From Micromonospora haikouensis (GTDB taxonomy: Bacteria > Actinomycetota > Actinomycetes > Mycobacteriales > Micromonosporaceae): a stretch of 64,000 nt of DNA. The notes below the pieces were generated by a model that was not told where the DNA came from, did no database searches, and saw only the letters and a list, made by a program, of their open reading frames with translations. Location: assembly GCF_900091595.1 (NCBI RefSeq), contig NZ_FMCW01000032.1:1-64000 (forward strand), in the 5' to 3' direction. Of this stretch, positions 8,887 to 16,797 are shown piece by piece; position 1 is the stretch's first letter; the number at the start of each line of letters is the position of its first letter. Made by a program: the position numbers and the translations under genes.

Positions 8887-9759
8887 CTACTCGGACAGGG
8901 CGGCCATGTCCTCGTCGGTGAGGGCAAGGCCGGCCGCCGCGATGTTCTCGGTGAGGTGGTCCAGCACGCTGGTGCCGGGGATGGCCAGGATCGCCGGCGA
9001 CACGGCGAGCAGCCACGCGAGCGCGACCTGCCGGGTCGTCGCTCCGTGGCGCTCCGCGACGGCCTTGAGCCGGTCGTGGTCGATGGGCGCGCCACCGCCG
9101 CCGACCGGGAAGAACGGCACGTACGCGATGCCGTCCTTCGCGCACCGGGCGACGAGCTCGGAGTCACCACGGAAGTGCACGTGGAACTGGTTCTGCACGG
9201 CCGCGACCGGGGCGATGGCCTGCGCCTCGGCAAGCTGCTCCGCGTCGACGTTGCTCACGCCGAGATGCCGGATGAGGCCCTCCTCGCGAAGCTGCGCGAG
9301 GGCCGCGAAACGGTCCCCGATCGACACGCCGCCCGGTGCCGCCGTCGCGCCGCCCACCCGCAGGTAGACCAGGTCGAGGCGGTCCACCCCGAGACGGCGC
9401 AGGTCCTCCTCGACGAGCTGGCGGAGCTGGTCGGGCTTGGCCTCCGCGGTCGGCACCACCCCGCCCTCGATCACCGGGCCCACCTTGGTGGCGATCACCA
9501 GATCGGCGGGGTACGGGGAGAGCGCCTGCCGGATGACCTCGTGCGAGTGGAGGTCACCGAACCCGTAGAAGCCGGCCGTGTCGATGTGGTTCACCCCGCT
9601 GTCGACCGCGCTGCGCAGCACCGTGGCGGCAGTCTCGGGATCGCGCACGGAGCCGCCGAACGCCAGCCGCATCGCGCCGAAGCCGAGCCGGCGCACGGGC
9701 AGGTCACCGCCGAGCGTCAGCGTCCCGGCGGCCTCGGCCGTGATGGAGTTCGCAGTCAT
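8887..9759 (-). CDS. Aldo/keto reductase, PdxI (YdbC)-like
   Basis: A 290-residue NADPH-dependent (beta/alpha)8 oxidoreductase. Asp60 and Tyr65 (NHIDTAGFYG) and Lys92 (IATKVG) of the catalytic tetrad are present. The usual histidine is replaced in DLVYLRVGG, as I recall for the E. coli YdbC/PdxI pyridoxal reductase, whose sequence it resembles overall (YVPFFPVGG, AWLL, IPGTS). Pyridoxal or another small aldehyde is therefore a plausible substrate. Strong ribosome site AGGAAAACAGGAAC ahead of ATG 9759. It lies 65 nt after the MFS gene and ahead of tetR, forming a likely stress or detoxification group. Confidence 0.85.
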   Translation of the reverse strand: MTANSITAEAAGTLTLGGDLPVRRLGFGAMRLAFGGSVRDPETAATVLRSAVDSGVNHIDTAGFYGFGDLHSHEVIRQALSPYPADLVIATKVGPVIEGGVVPTAEAKPDQLRQLVEEDLRRLGVDRLDLVYLRVGGATAAPGGVSIGDRFAALAQLREEGLIRHLGVSNVDAEQLAEAQAIAPVAAVQNQFHVHFRGDSELVARCAKDGIAYVPFFPVGGGGAPIDHDRLKAVAERHGATTRQVALAWLLAVSPAILAIPGTSVLDHLTENIAAAGLALTDEDMAALSE

Positions 9760-9824
9760 GTTCCTGTTTTCCTTTCCAGATCAACGAGAAGTCGAGAAGA
9801 CCGGTGACGCCGTCCCGGTCCCGC

Positions 9825-11297
9825 TCACGCGGGTTGCGCCTGGGCAACCTTCTTGTCCTGGGCGCCGGGGGTCGCCGGGATCCGCCCGGGCAACAGCAGC
9901 GCCGGTACGATCGCGAGCGCGAGGAAGCCGGCACTCCACCAGAACGCGTGGTGGTAGGCGTTCGCGAGACTGTCCAGGTCGGACCCGGCGGTCTGTTTGG
10001 TCAGCTGGATCTGCAGCACCAGGCTGATCACCGCCGTGCCGGTCGAGAGGCCGAGCTGCTGGACGATCCGCGAGGCGCCGGTGGCGCGGGCGATCTGCTG
10101 CGGCGGCAGCCCGACGTAGAGGGCCGTCGACATGGTCAGGGTGACCATCGCGAGCCCCACCCCGGACAGGAGCATGGCGAGCACGATGAACACCCGCCCG
10201 GTGCTGGCGTAGAACTGCGTGAACGCGACCGTTCCGGTGAAGGTCAGGGCCAGGCCGACGGTCCCCACCAGCCTCGCGCCGAGCCGGTTGAACACGCGGC
10301 TGAGCACGACGGAGGTGAGCGCCGAGCCCACACCGAAACCGACCAGGAGAAGGCCGGCGCCCATCGGGCTCTCGCCGTGCACCTGCTGCAGGAACAGCGG
10401 CTGCACGATCCCGGCGCCCATCGTGAGCGCCGCCAGCAACGTCAACGCGCTGGCCGCCGCGAAGTTCCTGTACTTGAACAGCCGCATCGACACCAGGGCC
10501 TCGATGTTCGGCCGGGCGGCGTGCAGGATGAACCCGGCGATCAGCACGACGCCCGTGACGAGCGGCGCGACGACCAGGGGGTCGCCGAGGCCGCCGGCGG
10601 CCGCCCGGGAGAGGCCGAAGACCACGGCCACCAGGCCGGGCACCAGCAGCACCACGCCGAGCACGTCCAGCGCGGCGCGGGCCTCCTCCTTGAAGTTGGG
10701 CAGGTTGCGGCCGGCCAGGAAGAAGGCGATCAGCCCGATCGGGATGTTGATGAGGAACATCCACCGCCAGCTGAAGTCGTCGACGATGACGCCGCCCACG
10801 ACGGGGCCGAGCGTGGGGCCGATCACGCCCGGGATGGCCATCAGCCCCACCAGACGCGCGCGGTGCTCGGCGCCGGCGACCCGCATCAGCATCGCCTGCC
10901 CGACGGGGACCATCATGCCGCCGCCGAGGCCCTGCACCACCCGCGCGAAGATCAGCGTCTCGATGTTGACGGCGACGCCGCACAGCACCGAGCCGACGAG
11001 GAAGACGACGAGCGAGACGGTCCACATTCTGCGGGTGCCGAACCGGTCGGCCGCCCAGCCGGCGATCGGCATGCCCACCATCAGCGCGAGCAGGTAGCCG
11101 GTCACGACCCACTGGAGGGTCGACACGGAGACGGAGAGCTCACCGGAGAGGGTGTTCAGCGCGATGCCCACCATGGTTCCATCGAGCTGCATCAGCAGAA
11201 GGCCGACCAGGACCACCACGGCGATCTTCTGCAGCTCCTTGGGCAGGGGCGCGTCCCCGCCTGCCGCACGAGGTTCAGTCGATCGTTTTCTCAGCAT
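9825..11297 (-). CDS. MFS drug exporter, DHA2 (EmrB/QacA) family
   Basis: A 490-residue integral membrane antiporter, probably with 14 transmembrane helices. The first helices carry MQLDGTMVGIALNTL (helix 1 motif of DHA2) and AADRFGTRRMW (motif A between helices 2 and 3), and GPVVGGVI matches antiporter motif C near helix 5. The ATG at 11297 is preferred: GGGGGC lies 8 nt ahead and the frame upstream has no membrane character. Substrate unknown. It shares strand with the downstream reductase and TetR gene, suggesting an inducible efflux unit. Confidence 0.88.
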   Translation of the reverse strand: MLRKRSTEPRAAGGDAPLPKELQKIAVVVLVGLLLMQLDGTMVGIALNTLSGELSVSVSTLQWVVTGYLLALMVGMPIAGWAADRFGTRRMWTVSLVVFLVGSVLCGVAVNIETLIFARVVQGLGGGMMVPVGQAMLMRVAGAEHRARLVGLMAIPGVIGPTLGPVVGGVIVDDFSWRWMFLINIPIGLIAFFLAGRNLPNFKEEARAALDVLGVVLLVPGLVAVVFGLSRAAAGGLGDPLVVAPLVTGVVLIAGFILHAARPNIEALVSMRLFKYRNFAAASALTLLAALTMGAGIVQPLFLQQVHGESPMGAGLLLVGFGVGSALTSVVLSRVFNRLGARLVGTVGLALTFTGTVAFTQFYASTGRVFIVLAMLLSGVGLAMVTLTMSTALYVGLPPQQIARATGASRIVQQLGLSTGTAVISLVLQIQLTKQTAGSDLDSLANAYHHAFWWSAGFLALAIVPALLLPGRIPATPGAQDKKVAQAQPA

Positions 11298-11510
11298 CAC
11301 ACGCCCCCGAACCAGCGCTTGCGTCTCGGCCTCAACACTGAGTGAGGCTTCCACAACGTTGCCGAGCACGCAACTATGTGCCGATTACGCACGTCGGGTT
11401 CGTGTCGGGCGTCGGGCGGGCCGCGCGGCGGCGACCACGACGTACGCTCCCGGACCTGCCCCGCGACGGCGCGGGCGCACGCGACTTGCGGGCCGACCGG
11501 GGAGAAACCC

Positions 11511-11546
11511 TTGCCCCGCACCGGAAGTGGCCCTAGTTTGCATTGA
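11511..11546 (+). promoter_or_regulatory. Probable leaderless promoter of the M23-fold gene
   Basis: TTGCCC at 11511-11516 and TAGTTT at 11534-11539 are 17 bp apart. The expected transcription start, 7 nt after the -10 box, is the A of the ATG at 11546. No Shine-Dalgarno sequence precedes the ATG. Confidence 0.6.
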
Positions 11547-12373
11547 TGATCCTCAACGAGGAGCCTCACCCTGACCTACAGGATGTCAGCCACGGCGAGC
11601 TGCGGCCGGAGGATCTCGCCGGCGTCGCCTATCTGCGAGGACTCTCGAGGCGGGGGTTCATCACGGGCGCCGCGTTGGCGGCGTCCGGGGTGTCGGCCGC
11701 CTTTGCCCTGCTGCCCGACACCGCCCGGGCTGCCGGCAGCTATCAGCGGCCATGCGGGAACGTCCGCATCTCGAGCTCCTGGCAGGACCACCGGAACCGG
11801 ACGCCCCCCTCGGGTGAGCCGGGCACCGACTACGCGGTCGGCACCGGCACGCCCGTCATGGCCGCGGCCAACGGCACGATCCGTTTCGTGAAGACCGACA
11901 CCTCCACCGCGACCGGGCGTGTCGTGGGCATGGCCCACGACGACGGCAACTACACCCGGCACCTGCACCTCTCGTCGATCGCCGTCTCGACCGGTCAACG
12001 CGTGTCGCGCGGACAGACGATCGCATACTCCGGCGCCTCGGCGAACGGCAGTGACCACGGCGTCGGGCCGCATGTGCACACCAGCCTCTGGCTGAACACC
12101 GCAAGCCCGACGAACTTCGGCGCCACGGCGGACTTCGAGAACTACGCCGGGGACGCCGCCACCCCCGACCCCACCGACCAGGAGGTAGACGACGTGTTCA
12201 TCGCGAACGTGAAGGGCAGCTGGTATCTGGTGGTCCCCCAGGGCACCGGCAAGCCGCGGGCAGTGGTCCTCGGCGGCGACAGCAACGCCGCCGCTTCCGG
12301 CATCCCCGTGCTGAACTTCAGCTGGGACCCGTCGATCAGTGCGCTCCGGGCCGCGGTCGACGGCATCGGTTGA
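11546..12373 (+). CDS. Tat-exported M23/LytM-fold protein with altered zinc site
   Basis: A 275-residue protein. A twin-arginine signal SRRGFITGAALAASG starts at residue 34 and the mature protein at about 64. Residues 70-195 form an M23 (LytM) fold: Asp95, His139/His141 in HLHLS, and His176-Val-His178 are all at expected places. However, the first zinc ligand, histidine in HxxxD, is Glu91 here (GEPGTD). The last 70 residues (WYLVVPQGTGKPRAVVLGGD onward) form a short extra domain reminiscent of phage lysin tails. It may still bind metal with an acidic ligand, or may be a non-catalytic cell-wall protein. Translation probably starts from a leaderless transcript. Confidence 0.8.
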   Translation: MILNEEPHPDLQDVSHGELRPEDLAGVAYLRGLSRRGFITGAALAASGVSAAFALLPDTARAAGSYQRPCGNVRISSSWQDHRNRTPPSGEPGTDYAVGTGTPVMAAANGTIRFVKTDTSTATGRVVGMAHDDGNYTRHLHLSSIAVSTGQRVSRGQTIAYSGASANGSDHGVGPHVHTSLWLNTASPTNFGATADFENYAGDAATPDPTDQEVDDVFIANVKGSWYLVVPQGTGKPRAVVLGGDSNAAASGIPVLNFSWDPSISALRAAVDGIG

Positions 12374-12481
12374 GGTAGCTCGGCCGGCGCGGCGCCCGGG
12401 GCTGGCCCGCGCCGAACGCGATGAAGTCCGGCAGTGGCGGGGGCGCACTACGCTGCGGCCGACTTCATCGAAAGGAACAAC

Positions 12482-13150
12482 ATGCGCAGGACGCTGCTGC
12501 CGCTGGCCGCGCTCGCCCTGGTCCTCGTGGCGGGCGGTTGCACGATCGAGATCAACGACGGCGCCGCGCCGGGCCCCGGCGACACCACGACGCCGGCGGA
12601 CTCGCCGGTGGCCGAAGAGCCGTTCGGCGACGGCAGCAGCGAGAACGACAACGTCTCGCCGACCGCCGCGCCGCCTGCGAAGGTTCCCGCGCTGACCTGC
12701 GACCAGGTGGCCGAATCGGAGCTGGGCAGCACGAAGGTGCGATACAACGACTACCCCGACCCGATCCCGCTGACCGAGGGGCGCTGGGCCGGCGAGGACG
12801 GCGTGGTGGTCGCCCTGCAGCCGCCGTGCGCGATCGGCGACATGACCGGCGACGGCGCCGCCGACGCGGTGCGCGCGATCATGCTCGACGGCGGCGGGAC
12901 GGGCAAGTTCTGGGGCATCGTGCTCTGGCGCAACGTCAAGGGCGCCCCGGCCTACGTCGGCACGGTCGACCTCGGCGACCGCACCCCGGTCGAGAAGGTC
13001 ACCATCGGTGCCGGCCAGGCGCAGGTGGTCTACCTGACCCGACCCGACGACGCCTCGATGGTCGAGCTGGTGATCGAGCGGACGGCCACCTACCGGCTCA
13101 TCGACGGCAAGCTGGAGGAGATCGGGTACGTCGACAAGCCGCACTCCTAG
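12482..13150 (+). CDS. Lipoprotein, function unknown
   Basis: A 222-residue lipoprotein: short basic N-terminus, hydrophobic helix, lipobox VAGGC with Cys20, then a low-complexity Pro/Thr/Ser/Glu linker to about residue 65. The folded part contains GDMTGDGAADAV, a calcium-loop-like DxxGDGxxD pattern as in FG-GAP or dockerin repeats, present once. Start ATG 12482 has AAAGGA 6 nt upstream. Homologues in Micromonospora are, as far as I recall, uncharacterised. It stands alone and is followed by a strong hairpin. Confidence 0.75.
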   Translation: MRRTLLPLAALALVLVAGGCTIEINDGAAPGPGDTTTPADSPVAEEPFGDGSSENDNVSPTAAPPAKVPALTCDQVAESELGSTKVRYNDYPDPIPLTEGRWAGEDGVVVALQPPCAIGDMTGDGAADAVRAIMLDGGGTGKFWGIVLWRNVKGAPAYVGTVDLGDRTPVEKVTIGAGQAQVVYLTRPDDASMVELVIERTATYRLIDGKLEEIGYVDKPHS

Positions 13151-13197
13151 CCCGCGTCCACTCTGGGTCTGAGCGCGGCCATCCGTGCGGAACGCCG

Positions 13198-13235
13198 CCC
13201 CACCTCCCCAGCCGTCGGCGGCTGCGGGGGTGGGG
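13198..13235 (+). terminator. Hairpin terminator after the lipoprotein gene
   Basis: Seventeen-base arms (13198-13214 and 13219-13235) pair at 15 positions around the loop TCGG, 47 nt after the stop. Confidence 0.7.
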
Positions 13236-13291
13236 TTCGCGCGTTGCCTGGTTCGCCCTGACCCCGGGGTCTGCGTGTGCGACAGTGGTCC

Positions 13292-13690
13292 ATGCCGCTG
13301 AACACATATCACCTCAGAGCTTCGATCGCCGTGTCCGACATACAACGGGCGGTCGCGTTCTACGAAGGCCGGCTGGGCCTACGGCCGCTGCGGTCGGGCC
13401 CCAGCGCCGACATCGCCGGCGGCAGCCGCGTCTATGGTTCCGGCGGCGTGGCGGCGCTGAACGTCTACCAGTCGGTCACCGCCGGGAAGAGCCCGGCGAC
13501 GCTGGCGACATGGTATGTCGACGACATCGAGCGGATCGTCGACGAGCTCGCCTCGGCCGGCGTCGGGTTCATCCGGTACGACCAGCTCGACCACGACGCC
13601 AGAGGAATCACCGCCCGGACCGGCGGTGGACGTATCGCCTGGTTCCAGGATCCGGACGGCAACACCTTCGCCGTCGAATCCGACGTCTGA
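13292..13690 (+). CDS. VOC (glyoxalase/bleomycin resistance) family protein
   Basis: A 132-residue VOC-superfamily protein with the paired beta-alpha-beta-beta-beta modules: SIAVSDIQRAVAFYEGRLGL at the start of the first and WYVDDIERIVDELASAGVGF at the start of the second. The ending WFQDPDGNTFAVES is the classic VOC strand that carries the last metal ligand (Glu). A first-strand histidine is not obvious, so the metal site may be incomplete. ATG at 13292 is preferred over a GTG at 13277. Substrate unknown; no operon partner. Confidence 0.8.
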   Translation: MPLNTYHLRASIAVSDIQRAVAFYEGRLGLRPLRSGPSADIAGGSRVYGSGGVAALNVYQSVTAGKSPATLATWYVDDIERIVDELASAGVGFIRYDQLDHDARGITARTGGGRIAWFQDPDGNTFAVESDV

Positions 13691-13725
13691 CGCCCCGAGC
13701 CAGGGCCCGGCGGCGTCGGACCGCC

Positions 13726-13761
13726 TTGCTTGATACAGCCACGGATGTACTATCCGGGATG
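13726..13761 (+). promoter_or_regulatory. Probable leaderless cmtR promoter
   Basis: TTGCTT (13726-13731), 16 bp, TACTAT (13748-13753), with the GTG start codon beginning 7 nt after the -10 box. GATAC and TACTATC half-sites flank the spacer and could be the regulator's own operator. Confidence 0.55.
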
Positions 13762-14090
13762 TGGAGACGTTGACCCACGGGCAGGTGCTGGCCCGGTTCG
13801 GCCACGCCCTGTCCGACCCCACCCGGGCCCGCCTGCTGCTGGCGCTGCGCGACGGCCCCGGCTACCCGGCGCAGCTCGCCGACCTGCTCGGCACCACCCG
13901 GCAGAACCTGTCCAACCACCTGACCTGCCTGCGCGGCTGCGGCCTCGTCGTGGCCGCCCCCGAAGGCCGCCGCACCCGCTACGAGCTCGCCGACCCGCGC
14001 CTCGCCCACGCCCTCGGCGACCTGCTCGGCCTCGTGCTCGCCGTCGACCCCGCCGCCTGCCCCGACGCCGCCACGAAGGGCTGCTGCTGA
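13761..14090 (+). CDS. cmtR: CmtR-type ArsR/SmtB metal-sensing repressor
   Basis: A 109-residue winged-helix repressor closely resembling Mycobacterium tuberculosis CmtR, the Cd(II)/Pb(II) sensor. The recognition helix TTRQNLSNHLTCLRGCGLVV holds Cys56 and Cys60, and the tail VDPAACPDAATKGCC holds Cys100, equal to the three metal thiolates of CmtR (57, 61, 102); two more cysteines end the chain. Metal binding should release DNA. The GTG start at 13761 is probably leaderless. A TGATG overlap leads into a very short downstream frame, suggesting that the regulated transporter gene has been lost. Confidence 0.88.
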   Translation: METLTHGQVLARFGHALSDPTRARLLLALRDGPGYPAQLADLLGTTRQNLSNHLTCLRGCGLVVAAPEGRRTRYELADPRLAHALGDLLGLVLAVDPAACPDAATKGCC

Positions 14091-14137
14091 TGACCCTGCC
14101 CCTGGTCCAGGCCCCGGCCGGCCCTGCTTCACGCTGA
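14089..14137 (+). pseudogene. Possible 5' stub of a lost cmtR-linked transporter gene
   Basis: The cmtR stop overlaps an ATG at 14089 (TGATG), a typical translational coupling, but the frame ends after 15 codons (MTLPLVQAPAGPASR). Metal-efflux genes such as cation diffusion facilitators often follow cmtR-like genes. The stub is too short for homology, so this rests on context only. Confidence 0.3.
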
Positions 14138-14173
14138 GCTGCCTGAGCGCGGGCCGCGGACCTGGCGCAGCAG

Positions 14174-14995
14174 TCAGTGGCGGCTGTCCCGGCGGAGGAA
14201 GCCCGACAGCAGTTGCCGGAACTCGTGCGGGTGCTCGATCGCCGGCACGTGCCCGCACCGGCCGAGCACGTGCAGCCGGACATCGGCCAGGTGTTCGAGC
14301 AGGGGCAGGGTCGACGTCGCGAGCGGAGTGACCCGGTCATCGGCGCCGTGCACGAGCAGCACGGGCGCGCGGATCGCGGCCAGCGTCTGCGTCGAGAGGG
14401 TGAGGTCGTCGGCCCATCGCGCCCTGGGTGGCGGGAACAACGACGCGAACGCGGCCGCACCCGCCCGCATCGCGGCGGCGCGGGTCTCGACGGCCGCGTC
14501 GGTCACGAGCGCCTGGTCGAGGACGAGTCGACTCAGCATGTCCCGGGCCCCGGGCGGGCCGGCGGGGGCGGCCCAGATCGCGTCGAGGTCGGCGGACAGC
14601 GGCGCCCCGGGGGCGCCCATCGTCGAGACCGCCACGACACGGCTGACCTGCTCGGGGCGCGCGGCCGCCAACGCCAGCGCGACGGCGCCGCCCATGGAGT
14701 GCCCCACGACCGCGTAGTGCTCGACACCGAGAGCGTCCATCAGGCCGGCGGCCTGCTCCGTCCACAGCCTGAGCCCGCCCCTGGAGCCCGCCGGGACGGG
14801 GGTGCGGCCGAATCCCGCCTGGTCAGGGGCCAGCACGCGCCAGGACGCGCCCAGCGCCTGCGCCGTCGCCGCCCAGGCTCCGGACCCGGTCGTGCCGGGT
14901 CCGGAGCCGTGCAGCATCAACACCGCGGGCCCGGCGCCGCTCTCGAAGACGTGGACGGGGAAGCCGTCGACGGTGACGGTCCGCAGTGCCGTCAC
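14174..14995 (-). CDS. Alpha/beta hydrolase
   Basis: A 273-residue soluble alpha/beta hydrolase of the meta-cleavage-product hydrolase / haloperoxidase-like group. Oxyanion loop LHGSGPGTTG near residue 29; nucleophile Ser100 in GHSMGG; acid Asp219 or Asp220 in HGADDRV; and His249 in GRCGHVPAIEHP. Start GTG at 14995. It lies 19 nt after the DJ-1 gene on the same strand, so the two are probably cotranscribed. The HGSGPG motif suggests C-C or ester hydrolysis of a small carbonyl compound, but no ring-cleavage genes are nearby. Confidence 0.85.
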   Translation of the reverse strand: MTALRTVTVDGFPVHVFESGAGPAVLMLHGSGPGTTGSGAWAATAQALGASWRVLAPDQAGFGRTPVPAGSRGGLRLWTEQAAGLMDALGVEHYAVVGHSMGGAVALALAAARPEQVSRVVAVSTMGAPGAPLSADLDAIWAAPAGPPGARDMLSRLVLDQALVTDAAVETRAAAMRAGAAAFASLFPPPRARWADDLTLSTQTLAAIRAPVLLVHGADDRVTPLATSTLPLLEHLADVRLHVLGRCGHVPAIEHPHEFRQLLSGFLRRDSRH

Positions 14996-15014
14996 CGGGG
15001 CAGGCCGGGTGTGC

Positions 15015-15584
15015 TCATGCCGACGCGGGGTCGACGGACTTCGAGAAGACCTCCATCATCGCCCTGCCGAACTGCGGCATGTCGGGCCAGCCCCGGCAGG
15101 AGACGAGGTTGCCGTCCACGACGTCGGGGGCGTCGATGACCGTCGCGCCCGCGTTCTCCATGTCCCCGGTGATCGGGGGGAAGCACGCCGTCTTCCGGCC
15201 CTTCAGCAGCCCGTACACCGCCGGGACCTGCGCGCCGTGGCACACCAGCGCGATGGGGAGGTTGCGGGCGAAGAAATGCTCGGTGATGCGCCTGACGTCG
15301 GCGTCGACCCGGATCCACTCGGGGGCACGCCCCCCGGGGATGATGAGGGCGTCGTAGCGCTCGACGTCGACCTCGGCCCAGGGCACGTCGACCGGCAGCT
15401 TCCGGCCGTTCTTCTCCACGTAGGCGTCGGAGTTGGGGTCGAACTCGTGGATGACCAGTTGCACGTCGCGCAGCGTCCGGGACGAGACGTCGACGTCCCA
15501 GCCGCCCTCCTGGACGCGGTAGTAGGGATACATGGTGTCGAGTTCCTCGGCGGCGTCGCCGGTCAGGAGCAGCGCTCTGGGCAC
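15015..15584 (-). CDS. DJ-1/PfpI family protein
   Basis: A 189-residue flavodoxin-like DJ-1/PfpI protein. The nucleophile elbow is ALVCHGAQ with Cys115-His116, and DALIIPGGRAPEW (78-90) supplies the oxyanion region. Relatives act as glyoxalase-III or deglycase-like enzymes, or have unknown roles. The GTG at 15584 is chosen because AGGAG lies 7 nt before it. First gene of a probable two-gene unit with the hydrolase. Confidence 0.87.
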   Translation of the reverse strand: MPRALLLTGDAAEELDTMYPYYRVQEGGWDVDVSSRTLRDVQLVIHEFDPNSDAYVEKNGRKLPVDVPWAEVDVERYDALIIPGGRAPEWIRVDADVRRITEHFFARNLPIALVCHGAQVPAVYGLLKGRKTACFPPITGDMENAGATVIDAPDVVDGNLVSCRGWPDMPQFGRAMMEVFSKSVDPASA

Positions 15585-15671
15585 CTGCTTCTCCTCGTGT
15601 CTGGTGGCGGTGAGGCGGACGCGATCCAATCCGATCCGATTGGGCTAGCATTCCCCTGCCCCGCCCGCCCG

Positions 15672-16415
15672 TCAAGCCTCAACCGCCATCGCGTCCGCAC
15701 CCTCGACCTCGTCGAACAGTCGCCGGAAGCGCTCGCCGGACCGCAGGATGTGCCGCCGCATCGCGTAGGCGGCGGCGTCGGGGTCACGCGCGGCGATCGC
15801 GGCCACGACCTCCTCGTGCTCGGCCATGGCCAGGTGGGTGACCTGGGTGTCGTGGTGCAGCCGGAAGAGGTGCACGTGACTGTGCAGGCGGGCGAGCGTC
15901 TCGCGGATGACCTGGTTCCCCGCGCTCAGCGCGACCAGATCGTGGAAGGCGGCGTCGCGCAGCCCGAAGGCGCCGTAGGCCAGGGGCCCGCTGCCCCCCT
16001 CCAGCTCCGCCATCTCCTCCAGCATCCGTCGCAGCCCGGCCACCTGCGGCAAGGAGGCGCGTTCGGCGGACCTGCGCGCCGCCGCCGGCTCCAGGAGCAG
16101 GCGGACCTCGAGCATGTCTTCGAATCGGTTCCGGGTGATCTGGGGGGGAATGCGGTAGCCGGCATGGGGCACCCGCACGACCAGGCCCTCGGCCTCCATG
16201 CGGTTCAGAGCGTCGCGGATCGGCGTCTGCGAGACCCCCAGCTCCCGCGCCAGGACGTCGATCGTGACACGGGAGCCAGGCTCGATCCGTAGCGACATCA
16301 GCTGTCCGAGCAGCGTGTCGTACACCTCGTCGGCGAGCCGACCGCCGGATCTGCCCGACGACGTCCCACCCGTCACGACCCTACGGCCCCGCGCGGTCAT
16401 CGCTTCGTCGTCCAT
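15672..16415 (-). CDS. GntR-family (FCD domain) transcriptional regulator
   Basis: A 247-residue regulator from ATG 16415 (an ATG at 16400 is also possible). The winged helix includes LARELGVSQTPIRDALNRME, the FadR-subfamily recognition helix. The C-terminal FCD domain keeps its metal/ligand residues: Asp and His in RDAAFHDL, His in LHSHVHL, His in AEHEEVV and His in RRHILRS. FCD regulators usually sense small carboxylates. It is divergent from the ABC importer and dehydrogenases at 16.8-25.1 kb and is the best candidate to control them. Confidence 0.88.
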   Translation of the reverse strand: MDDEAMTARGRRVVTGGTSSGRSGGRLADEVYDTLLGQLMSLRIEPGSRVTIDVLARELGVSQTPIRDALNRMEAEGLVVRVPHAGYRIPPQITRNRFEDMLEVRLLLEPAAARRSAERASLPQVAGLRRMLEEMAELEGGSGPLAYGAFGLRDAAFHDLVALSAGNQVIRETLARLHSHVHLFRLHHDTQVTHLAMAEHEEVVAAIAARDPDAAAYAMRRHILRSGERFRRLFDEVEGADAMAVEA

Positions 16416-16797
16416 CGTGACGTGAGGTCCTTTCCTGCATCTTCGGGAACCTGTTGACACCAGTCACCACGCTGCGACATGCTGACGCCCCGCTCGATCG
16501 TATAGGAAATCCGACGAGCGCCCGTCATTCTGCACCGCCGGAACCACCTGCCACCGCTCCACTCGATCACCTGACGCTCCCACGAGCATGCTCGACACCC
16601 CTCCCCGGTCGTCACCGGCCCGGACGGGTCGAAGGGCCGCTCGACGGCGCGCGGACCCGGCGCGTCCCGGCGCGCTCGCGACGCCGACCCCCGCGGGTCG
16701 GCCCCGCGACAGCCCGGCAACACGCCTGAACGACCGGCACCTGCTCGGCGAAGCACCTAGCGAGGCTCCACACCCCCACCAGAAAGCAGGCCAGAAG
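16416..16797. promoter_or_regulatory. Divergent intergenic region with gntR promoter
   Basis: This 382-nt gap between gntR and the ABC importer holds no convincing gene. On the - strand TGACGG (16527-16522), 17 bp, TATACG (16504-16499) is a good promoter for gntR. The GATCGTATAGG sequence at 16496-16506 over the -10 box resembles half of a FadR-type GTnnnAC operator. A + strand TTGACA at 16454 lacks a matching -10 box, so the importer promoter is not located. Confidence 0.4.

Noticed and set aside
8887-9759. Inactive aldo-keto reductase because the catalytic His is Arg
   Set aside because: PdxI/YdbC-type relatives have the same NLR/YLR sequence at this place, so it is a family trait.
11546-12373. 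Prophage remnant
   Set aside because: The lysin-like tail is suggestive, but no holin, structural, integrase or attachment sequence is nearby, and a Tat signal points to a chromosomal protein.
16454-16482. Promoter for the ABC importer at TTGACA 16454
   Set aside because: The -35 box is perfect, but the -10 position is poor and the gene starts 316 nt further on.
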